Assembly: GCA_913053915.1 (NCBI GenBank)
Contig: CAJXGP010000033.1
Span: 1 to 10,229, forward strand
Direction: 5' to 3'
Source: an uncultured Ignavibacteriales bacterium
GTDB taxonomy: Bacteria > Bacteroidota > Ignavibacteria > Ignavibacteriales > Ignavibacteriaceae
Length of the DNA stretch: 10,229 nucleotides
Under the pieces are notes generated by a model. That model was not told the origin of the DNA and did no database searches. It worked only from the letters and a program-made list of their open reading frames with translations. Made by a program: the position numbers and the translations under genes. Below are positions 1 through 5,944 of the stretch, piece after piece. Positions within the stretch are counted from its first letter, which is position 1; every line of letters starts with the position of its first letter.

Positions 1-55
1 CCTCTCCTAAAGGATAGAATTATTAAAAATATATATCCATATTTAGAATAGAGCC

Positions 56-136
56 ATTTGTTATTGTAGTAAAGTTCATTTCCAAGAATCAATCAGTGAT
101 TTGTTATTGTAGTAAAGTTCACTTCCAAGAATCAAT
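56..136. repeat. 38-bp imperfect direct repeat, 43-bp period
   Basis: Bases 56-93 and 99-136 are the same 38-bp sequence apart from one mismatch (T79 versus C122), separated by 5 unrelated bases. Read on the minus strand, both copies can encode a G(S/N)ELYYNNK segment of the heparinase remnant, but the 43-bp period puts them in different frames. The gene reads the copy at 99-136 and then stops in the middle of the other copy. The left copy in its own frame (GNELYYNNKWLY) stays open to the left edge of the window. This looks like a local tandem duplication that altered the gene's 3' end. Confidence 0.85.
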
Positions 137-753
137 TGAAAATTTGCAACTGAGCTGTCATCAATAACTTTTACAAATGCCAATTTTGAACGTGAAGAAA
201 ATGAACCGTAATTTAACAAAAGCGTATCCGAATCTGATTTGAAAAACCAGTCGTTATTATTTCCATAATTTATTTTAATGCAGAAAGCATCCGTTGAATC
301 TACTAAATCATTACCGTTAAATACTTGTTCCTTCGGTACATTAACGGAAAAGATTTCCGATGTATAAAGAAACAGCACGGTTTCAAATGTAACCGGCGGT
401 TTCCCTGTCTTGCTGAATTTAACAACGGGATCTTCTTCTTTCCGGTTATACTTATCGAGACCCCAACCGACTATTATTTTTGCCGAAGCAGTTGTATCTG
501 AAGGATAAAGTCCAAAATATGGAGTAGTAACCGAATGCGTTAATAAATTTAAATTTGTATGAAGTTTGTACATTGGAGCTAAATGAAAATATTGATCAAA
601 AGTATGAGTTCCGCTACCGGTAATTTTATCTGAAATAATCCAGTAATTCGGTATTGTTTTTGCAAAAAATATACTTCTTTTAATTGACAATCCTGGATAT
701 GCATTATGGCTGCCTTCAACAAAAGTAAAACTTGGCAAGTGTGTAAATTCCAA
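76..753 (-). pseudogene. Heparinase II/III-type polysaccharide lyase, C-terminal remnant
   Basis: The 225-residue product matches the C-terminal beta-sandwich half of the heparinase II/III family. It shows an EGSHNAYPGL segment (about residues 13-22), RSIFFAK (26-32), NYWIISDKITGSGTH (36-50) and a YFHLAP strand (55-60), the usual order in these lyases. Family members are normally about 600 residues or more, with an N-terminal alpha/alpha toroid carrying catalytic residues; none of that is present. The only available start is TTG at 753-751. The frame stays open five codons further upstream (LGGYS) to a stop at 771-769, so no ATG exists and pta begins its stop codon only 15 bases away. It is therefore probably the stump of a gene whose 5' part was deleted rather than a working enzyme. 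It lies downstream of pta on the same strand and may be co-transcribed. The stop lies inside a duplicated 38-bp segment. Family assignment is fairly sure; pseudogene status is inferred. Confidence 0.7.
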
Positions 754-783
754 ACTATATCCGCCAAGTTAATAAAAACAGAA

Positions 784-1761
784 TTACGCCATCAAAGCAC
801 AGATAGCGACAGTGTTAACAATATCGCCAACACTACAACCACGGCTTAAATCGAAGAACGGTCTTTTTAATCCTTGAACGACTGGTCCTACTGCTTCAGC
901 TTTTCCCATTCTTTGAGCAATCTTATAACCGATATTTCCCGCATTCAAATCGGGGAAAATAAGAACATTTGCCCTGCCGGCAACCTCACTGCCGGGAGCT
1001 TTTCTTTTTCCTACCGGTTCTACCATGGCTGCATCAAGTTGCAGTTCTCCATCTACTTTCAAATCCGGTTTCTTCTCTTTTATAATATTTAATGCATTTA
1101 GTACTTTATCAACCGACTCATGCTTAGCGCTACCTTTAGTTGAGAATGAAAGCATTGCTACATAGGGTGTTTCACCGGTAAGTTTCAGATGATTTTTTGC
1201 AGTAGAGATTGCTATATCCGCTAGTTGAGAAGCATCAGGGTCGGGAACAACAGCACAATCGGCAAAACTATAAGTTTTCTCCGGGAAAACCATCAAGAAA
1301 AAGCTTGAGACGATCGAAATACCTTCCGACATTCCAATGCATTGGATTCCGGCTTTTAAAACATCACCCGTCGATGCAATCGACCCGGCGACACTTCCGT
1401 CAGCCATTCCTTCCTTTACCATCATAGCTCCGAAAAATAGATCTCTCTTCATAGTTTCACGAGCTTGTTCAATTGTGATTCCCTTTTTCTTCCTAAGATT
1501 AAAATATACATTAGTAAAATCACTCAGCTTATCGGAAGTAGCAGGATTAATAATTCTTATACCGGATAGGTCTAATCCTAACTTATCAGCATTTTCCCTT
1601 ATTTTGTTTTCCTCGCCTAAGGTAATAATTGATGCGATTCCGTTTTTTAATAATATTTCAGCGGTACGGAGAATTCTATCATCATGTGATTCGGGTAAAA
1701 GTATTGTCTTTTTATTTTTTGAAGCTTTTGCTTTAATATTTGATAATAATTCGATTTCCAT
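784..1761 (-). CDS. pta: Phosphate acetyltransferase
   Basis: A 325-residue enzyme that interconverts acetyl-CoA plus phosphate with acetyl phosphate plus CoA in the cytoplasm, the first step of acetate formation (with acetate kinase) or of acetate uptake. It is the short form consisting of the PTA/PTB domain only, without the N-terminal DRTGG/P-loop extension of the long forms. Motifs visible: KTILLPESHDDRIL near the N terminus (18-31), DGELQLDAA (237-245), NVLIFPDLNAGNIGYK (265-280), GPVVQGLKRPFFDLSRG (292-308). Ser306/Arg307 of DLSRG correspond to the active-site Ser-Arg pair known from the Methanosarcina enzyme. Start ATG at 1761 is preceded five bases away by AAAGGAA (bases 1773-1767 of the minus strand), a good ribosome binding site. 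No ackA is beside it. It diverges from yggS and is followed by the heparinase stump. Length and motifs look complete. Confidence 0.95.
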   Translation of the reverse strand: MEIELLSNIKAKASKNKKTILLPESHDDRILRTAEILLKNGIASIITLGEENKIRENADKLGLDLSGIRIINPATSDKLSDFTNVYFNLRKKKGITIEQARETMKRDLFFGAMMVKEGMADGSVAGSIASTGDVLKAGIQCIGMSEGISIVSSFFLMVFPEKTYSFADCAVVPDPDASQLADIAISTAKNHLKLTGETPYVAMLSFSTKGSAKHESVDKVLNALNIIKEKKPDLKVDGELQLDAAMVEPVGKRKAPGSEVAGRANVLIFPDLNAGNIGYKIAQRMGKAEAVGPVVQGLKRPFFDLSRGCSVGDIVNTVAICALMA

Positions 1762-2024
1762 GGCTATTCCTTTATTTTAAATTAATTGCCTTTAAAATTA
1801 CAAAAATTATATGTGAAATTGATATGTTATGCTTATTTTTAGACGATATAATAAATACTTTGTTGCCGCATATTATTGACGCAATAAAAAAATGATAAAA
1901 ATTGTATTATTAATAATTATTTCATTATTATATATTTTGAATTCAATAATAAAAGGGCTGATTAAGTCGTTTTAACGTTGATTTTTGATGATAAAAACGA
2001 TACATTCACATTCTTAATTTTACT
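1762..2024. promoter_or_regulatory. Divergent intergenic region between pta and yggS
   Basis: 263 bases, extremely AT-rich, with no supportable gene; a short ATG frame at 1988 stops after nine codons. It must hold promoters for both pta (leftward) and the yggS cluster (rightward). On the minus strand a perfect TATAAT lies at 1811-1806, 44 bases before the pta start, but no convincing -35 accompanies it. On the plus strand TTGTAT (1902-1907) is followed 18 bases later by TATTAT (1926-1931), a possible but weak sigma-70-like pair in a background where such matches are common. I found no clean Bacteroidota-type TAnnTTTG box. No convincing hairpin terminator or riboswitch was seen. Confidence 0.4.
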
Positions 2025-2729
2025 ATGATATCGAGAAATTTAAAGTTACTAAAAGAAATTATAGATAGAAAGTGCTCCGAAGTTAAAAGAGATCCCTCGA
2101 AAATTAAGCTGATCGCAGTTTCAAAAAATTTTGGTATCGAAGAGATAAATAAAGCGATAAATGAAAGCTTAGAAGATTTTGGCGAAAACAAAGCTCAAGA
2201 ATTAGAAGCTAAATACAATATACTAGGGGATAAAATAAGATGGCACTTTATCGGAAATCTACAAAGAAACAAAGTAAGATTTGTTGTAAAATCTGCCGAT
2301 TATATCCATTCTGTTGATTCCCTAATGCTTGCTTCTGAAATAAACAAAAGAGCCGCTAAAATCAATAAGAAACCTAAAGTTCTTTTACAGATAAAAACTT
2401 CAGATGAACCGAGTAAATCGGGTTTGACCGATAAAAGTGAAATCAAAGATATAGCTTTTTATTGTAAGGAATATAAAAACCTCGAATTAATTGGATTGAT
2501 GACAATTGCACCTTTTACAAATGATAAAGCATCGATTAGGAATAGTTTTAGTTCTTTGCGTAAACTGCGTGAACAATTGAATCTGAAAGGATTGAATTTA
2601 TCTGAATTATCAATGGGAATGAGTTCGGATTATGAAATTGCAATTGAAGAAGGAGCAACTATGTTGAGAATCGGCTCTGCAATTTTCGGAGACAGGGATT
2701 ATTCTAAAAATTGGAGGGAGAAACTATGA
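2025..2729 (+). CDS. yggS: YggS-family pyridoxal phosphate homeostasis protein
   Basis: A 234-residue single-domain TIM-barrel protein of the YggS/PROSC/YBL036C family, which binds pyridoxal 5'-phosphate and buffers cellular PLP; family members have no proven catalytic activity. The PLP-binding lysine is K34 in LIAVSKN (29-35). Further family signatures are FGENKAQEL (52-60), WHFIGNLQRNK (73-83), and SMGMSSDYEIAIEEGATM (196-213) followed by RIGSAIFG (215-222), which form the phosphate-binding end of the barrel. The length is normal for the family. Start ATG 2025 is chosen because the conserved N-terminal helix begins right there; no good Shine-Dalgarno precedes it, as is common for a first gene with an AT-rich leader in this group. 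Its TGA overlaps the next start as ATGA (2726-2729), indicating translational coupling with the divIVA-like gene. In many bacteria yggS sits in division or envelope clusters, consistent with this neighbour. Confidence 0.95.
   Translation: MISRNLKLLKEIIDRKCSEVKRDPSKIKLIAVSKNFGIEEINKAINESLEDFGENKAQELEAKYNILGDKIRWHFIGNLQRNKVRFVVKSADYIHSVDSLMLASEINKRAAKINKKPKVLLQIKTSDEPSKSGLTDKSEIKDIAFYCKEYKNLELIGLMTIAPFTNDKASIRNSFSSLRKLREQLNLKGLNLSELSMGMSSDYEIAIEEGATMLRIGSAIFGDRDYSKNWREKL
2713..2720 (+). promoter_or_regulatory. Strong Shine-Dalgarno for the divIVA-like gene
   Basis: GGAGGGAG lies inside the last codons of yggS, five bases before ATG 2726. It is one of the best ribosome binding sites in the window and fixes the start of the DivIVA-like protein downstream of the alternative TTG at 2711. 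Confidence 0.7.
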
Positions 2730-3244
2730 GAGTTTCCCCCATTAGCATTCAAAAGCAAGAATTCAATAAATCTTTTCGCGGTTATGAAAGATTATCCGAT
2801 GAGTTCGAAGCAATTCAAAAAGAAAATGATTCATTGAAAAAAGAACTCGAAAAGGTCTCTGTAAAATTAAGCGAGTTTAATAAAATCGAAAAGAATCTAC
2901 AAGAAACTTTGCTAAAAGCTCAAGAATCGTCTTCTAAATCTATCGAATCTACTAAAAAACAAACAAATTTGATGATTAAAGAAGCTGAATTAAAAGCTGC
3001 TCAAATTCTTGAAAAAGCTAGAAAAAAAACAAATGAAATACGAAATTCCGTGATTTTTTTAAGAGAAGAACGGGACCTCTTAGTGGCAAGACTGAAAGCT
3101 ATGATAAGTTCCCAAGCACAATTGTTTGAATCGAAAGTGGAAAATGCAGTTTCCGAAACCGAAGATGTCCAAATAAAAGAACGGATTGAACAAGCTAAAA
3201 AAGTAAACTTAAATATTGATGATATTGTAAATAAATTATTATAG
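2726..3244 (+). CDS. DivIVA-family coiled-coil protein with shortened N-terminal domain
   Basis: A 172-residue DivIVA-family protein. The N terminus MRVSPISIQKQEFNKSFRGY matches the membrane-binding DivIVA head, and the rest is coiled coil with a DivIVA-like stretch around KEAELKAAQILEKARKKT (about residues 85-102). DivIVA proteins recognise curved membrane at poles and septa and recruit division or wall-synthesis factors; a role here is inferred only from family. ATG 2726 is chosen over the upstream in-frame TTG 2711 because GGAGGGAG at 2713-2720 is a strong ribosome binding site and the family's N-terminal motif begins at that ATG. It overlaps the yggS stop by four bases. Oddity: FRGY is normally followed by about nine residues containing the conserved EVxxFL, before a segment like the ERLSDEFE seen here. 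Those nine residues are absent, which should disturb the head-domain dimer. Confidence 0.85.
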   Translation: MRVSPISIQKQEFNKSFRGYERLSDEFEAIQKENDSLKKELEKVSVKLSEFNKIEKNLQETLLKAQESSSKSIESTKKQTNLMIKEAELKAAQILEKARKKTNEIRNSVIFLREERDLLVARLKAMISSQAQLFESKVENAVSETEDVQIKERIEQAKKVNLNIDDIVNKLL

Positions 3245-3257
3245 AGGCACGAGCGAA

Positions 3258-4070
3258 TTGATTGAAAAAATAAATGAAACTCTCAAAGTAATTAAGAAAC
3301 ATACTTCGGATAACTATCCGGTTGGAATTATATTGGGTACAGGTTTGGGTGGACTAGTTAAAGAAATTAATATCGAACATGAAATTGATTATTCCGATTT
3401 ACCTTATTTTTCTCTTTCTACCGTTGAATCGCACAAAGGTAAATTAATATTTGGAACTATAGGCGATAAAAAAGTAGTTGCAATGCAAGGGCGATTTCAT
3501 TACTATGAAGGTTATTCAATGCATCAAATTACTTATCCGGTAAGAGTAATGAAATTCTTGGGTGTGGAAATCTTACTTGTTTCAAATGCTTGTGGCGGTA
3601 TGAATCCCTTGTTTCGAAAAGGCGATGTAATGCTGATGGTCGATCATATAAATTTACTCGGGGATAATCCGCTTATAGGGAAAAACGAGAATGAGCTTGG
3701 TCCTAGATTCCCGGATATGAGCGAAGCCTATGATCATAAACTTATTGAATTAGCCGAAAATGTTGCTCTTGAAAAGAAAATAAAAATTCAAAAGGGTGTG
3801 TATATTGCCGTACCGGGTCCAAATTTGGAAACAAAAGCTGAATATCGATTTCTTAGAGCTACCGGGGCAGATGTAGTGGGAATGTCTACAATACCCGAAA
3901 ATATTGTTGCTAATCATATGGGGATGAGAGTATTGGGTATCAGCATCATAACGGATGAATGTTTTCCTGATGCGCTGAAGCCTGTCAATGTAGAAGAAAT
4001 TATATCAACCGCTATGGCTGCCGAACCTAAAATGACTTTAATAATGAAGGAAGTAATCAAAAGACTATAA
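3258..4070 (+). CDS. punA: Purine nucleoside phosphorylase (trimeric PNP family)
   Basis: A 270-residue enzyme that phosphorolyses purine (deoxy)nucleosides to free base and (deoxy)ribose-1-phosphate in purine salvage. Motifs in order: phosphate-binding GTGLGGL (27-33), ESHKGKL (57-63), MQGRFHYYEGY (75-85), SNACGGMN (108-115), GPNLETKAEYR (187-197) and GMSTIPENIVANH (208-220). Glu191 aligns with human PNP Glu201. The residue matching human Asn243 is Asp233 (ISIITDE), which in human-type enzymes would affect 6-oxo versus 6-amino purine preference; I recall Asp here in related bacteria, so substrate range is open. The start is TTG 3258: no in-frame ATG occurs before the conserved core, and GAGG at 3244-3247 sits ten bases upstream. 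It follows the divIVA-like gene by 13 bases and its stop abuts the next ATG, so it is mid-operon. Confidence 0.93.
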   Translation: MIEKINETLKVIKKHTSDNYPVGIILGTGLGGLVKEINIEHEIDYSDLPYFSLSTVESHKGKLIFGTIGDKKVVAMQGRFHYYEGYSMHQITYPVRVMKFLGVEILLVSNACGGMNPLFRKGDVMLMVDHINLLGDNPLIGKNENELGPRFPDMSEAYDHKLIELAENVALEKKIKIQKGVYIAVPGPNLETKAEYRFLRATGADVVGMSTIPENIVANHMGMRVLGISIITDECFPDALKPVNVEEIISTAMAAEPKMTLIMKEVIKRL

Positions 4071-4685
4071 ATGAAAAAAAGACCTCCATATTATTATTTA
4101 ACTCCTGTTTTGATGGGGATTTTAATATTTTCATCGAATTTTTTAAATACTGAATTATTTAAGTTCGGTGAGAATAATTTTGCCGTTTGGTTTGTACTTT
4201 CGGTTTTATGTTTCTCATGTGGTTGGTTTATTAATAAAACTTTAGGTTGGCATTACGGAGGAAAGGTTGTTTTTGCAACTATCATTGCCGCTACTATTAT
4301 AAGTGTTTTGATGATTTCATTTTTCCGGGATTATTTTTCGGCCAACGAACTTCTAACTGCTAATTTAATCCTATTCAGCCTTAGAAATATTACTCTCGGT
4401 ACTATGGGCTTTTTTGGAATGGCTATCGCTCAAATTATGGCTCTGCAAAAAGATGCGGTAGTGTTAAATGAGAGACTTAGTGTTTACGACAATGAACTGA
4501 AGAATGCACGGAAAGAAGCTGCGCTCGAATTGAAAGAAGCTAAACTTAAAGTTAAAAAAATAATTGATGATGCCGAGTTTACCGCTAAAAATATATTGTT
4601 GAAGAAAGAAAGAATCGAAAGCGAATTAAAAGAATTTATTCTAACGGAAAAAGAATTGATTAAAAAATATGAAGAACCGGAATAA
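4071..4685 (+). CDS. Four-helix membrane protein with C-terminal coiled coil, function unknown
   Basis: A 204-residue protein I do not recognise. It has four likely membrane helices: about residues 9-25, 37-55, 65-85 and 95-125. After them comes a charged, Lys/Glu-rich coiled coil from about 130 to the end, with no cysteine cluster or enzymatic motif. With a short cationic N terminus (MKKRPP) and an even number of helices, both ends should be cytoplasmic, leaving the coiled coil on the inner membrane face. The segment LELKEAKLKVKKIIDDAEFT resembles the KEAELKAAQILEKARKK part of the DivIVA-like protein two genes upstream (9 identities in 24 ungapped positions, counted by eye). Its ATG directly follows the punA stop codon with no gap, so it relies on coupled translation. 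A membrane partner of the DivIVA-like protein is a reasonable guess, but nothing in the sequence proves it. Confidence 0.8.
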   Translation: MKKRPPYYYLTPVLMGILIFSSNFLNTELFKFGENNFAVWFVLSVLCFSCGWFINKTLGWHYGGKVVFATIIAATIISVLMISFFRDYFSANELLTANLILFSLRNITLGTMGFFGMAIAQIMALQKDAVVLNERLSVYDNELKNARKEAALELKEAKLKVKKIIDDAEFTAKNILLKKERIESELKEFILTEKELIKKYEEPE

Positions 4686-4846
4686 CAATTTAGAATCGCT
4701 TAATTTAGATTTTAATAAAATAAAAGCTTTTTCAAAAGCAAAATATGTTTTTAAATGTGACTCATTAAAAATATTCCAAAGCTTTTTAAATAAAAAATTA
4801 TTGAAGAATTTCCATAATAGTTGAATTAAAATATAAATTACAAAAA
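4686..4846 (+). other. AT-rich gap before ileS
   Basis: 161 bases with no supportable gene. AAAGCTTTTT occurs twice (4723-4732 and 4778-4787); because AAAGCTTT is self-complementary the two copies could pair with each other, but in this base composition that is weak evidence. No GC-rich stem followed by a T-run was found, so I cannot call a terminator. An ileS promoter could lie here (for example around TTGAAG 4801), and I see no T-box-like leader or tRNA-like structure. ileS starts at 4847 without a clear Shine-Dalgarno. Confidence 0.4.
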
Positions 4847-5944
4847 ATGTTTGAACAAAATTTAGATAAAATAAAATATCCTGAAATAGAAGAAAAAATT
4901 CTCAAATTCTGGGATGAAAATAAGATATTCGAAAGAAGTATATCTACAAGAGAGAAATCCAAATCATTTATATTTTATGAAGGACCTCCGACAGCTAATG
5001 GAAAACCGGGGATCCACCATGTAATGTCCAGAACCCTAAAAGATTTAGTTTGTAGATACAAGACATTAAAAGGATTCAGGGTTGAAAGAAAAGCCGGCTG
5101 GGATACACACGGTTTACCGGTTGAAATTGAAGTAGAAAAGAAACTCGGTATAAAACATAAGAGCGAAGTTATTGATTACGGCATAGAAAAATACAACCAT
5201 GCATGCAGGGAATCTGTATTTACATATTTGGATTTATGGGAAAAGATGACTACCCGGATGGGTTATTGGATCGATCTTGATTCTGCTTATATTACCCTTG
5301 ATAACAACTATATTGAATCTGTTTGGTGGGCATTAAAAACTTTGTTTGATAAAGGGCTGATTTATAAAGATTATAAAATTGTTCCCCAAGACCCAAAATC
5401 CGAAACTGTGCTTTCTTCTCATGAACTAGCTCTTGGATATAGGGAAACCAAAGATCCCTCCGTTTACGTCTTTTTCAAGTTGATAGGTAAAGATGAATAT
5501 TTTTTGGTATGGACTACAACTCCTTGGACTCTCATTTCGAACGTTGCCCTTGCGGTAGGGGGAAATATCGATTATGTAAAAATAGATTCCAACGGTAACA
5601 AAATAATATTAGCAAAAGATCGTTTATCTATTATAAATAATGAATATACTATTTTAGAGGAATATAAAGGAAGTGACTTAGTAGGTATTGAATACGAACA
5701 ACTGTTTAATTATCTCAAAGTTGATAAAAAAGCTTTCTTTGTAACCATTGGAGATTTTGTAAGCACCGAAGATGGCTCGGGTATAGTTCATATAGCCCCT
5801 GCGTTTGGTGCGGATGACTACGAACTTTTGAAAAAGTATAATCTACCGATGCTTCAACCTGTAACAAGGGCGGGTTTATTTACCGATGATATTACGCGAG
5901 AGAATCATGGTTTATCAGAACTACGCAGATTGCCGAAAGGATGA
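4847..5944 (+). pseudogene. ileS: Isoleucyl-tRNA synthetase, N-terminal fragment (frame broken)
   Basis: The 5' part of isoleucyl-tRNA synthetase, the class I enzyme that attaches isoleucine to tRNA-Ile. The 365-residue frame holds the Rossmann half with the HIGH-type motif ([13 protein letters not shown], 47-59), WDTHGLPVE (85-93), the CP1 editing domain with WTTTPWTL (222-229), and the end of that domain [16 protein letters not shown] (310-325). Homology continues through GLFTDD (343-348, ending near base 5890). The last 17 residues (ITRENHGL... to the TGA at 5942-5944) are out-of-frame translation of the next part of ileS. The codons for the HSYPxCWRC-TPLI region are missing at this point. 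The site where many IleRSs have a CxRC zinc pair reads [15 protein letters not shown] (179-193), so one half of the CP1 zinc site lacks cysteines. As it stands this gene cannot yield a complete enzyme. Confidence 0.9.
5886..5904 (+). other. Deletion junction inside ileS
   Basis: Upstream frame ends GLFTDD near base 5890; the other frame picks up as YYARESWFI from base 5890 onward. In IleRS these two segments are normally separated by a block with the shape GxxxxxAxxxIxxxL...HSYPxCWRCxTPLI, which I estimate from memory of the Thermus-type protein at about 45 residues. The frame offset requires a lost length equal to 1 modulo 3, so something near 136 or 139 bases fits. Exact breakpoints cannot be fixed without the intact relative. 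Confidence 0.8.

Noticed and set aside
1337..1780. Open frame of 147 codons on the plus strand opposite pta
   Set aside because: It is the antisense shadow of the well-supported pta gene, with no recognisable protein character and no ribosome binding site.
1869..1900. Terminator around TTGC...GCAA followed by AAAAAAA
   Set aside because: Only four base pairs with an interior mismatch, and an A-run rather than a T-run on the plus strand.
2711..2725. TTG 2711 as start of the DivIVA-like protein
   Set aside because: It lies inside the ribosome binding site region and adds five residues not in the family; ATG 2726 fits the motif, spacing and ATGA overlap.
4722..4790. Terminator or operator from the paired AAAGCTTTTT sequences
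   Set aside because: Stem is short and almost pure AT with a 47-base loop and no T-run directly behind it; likely chance.
5890..5944. Programmed ribosomal frameshift joining the two ileS halves
   Set aside because: A frameshift alone cannot supply the missing HSYPxCWRC-TPLI block; sequence is absent, not merely out of frame, and no slippery heptamer with a downstream structure was found.
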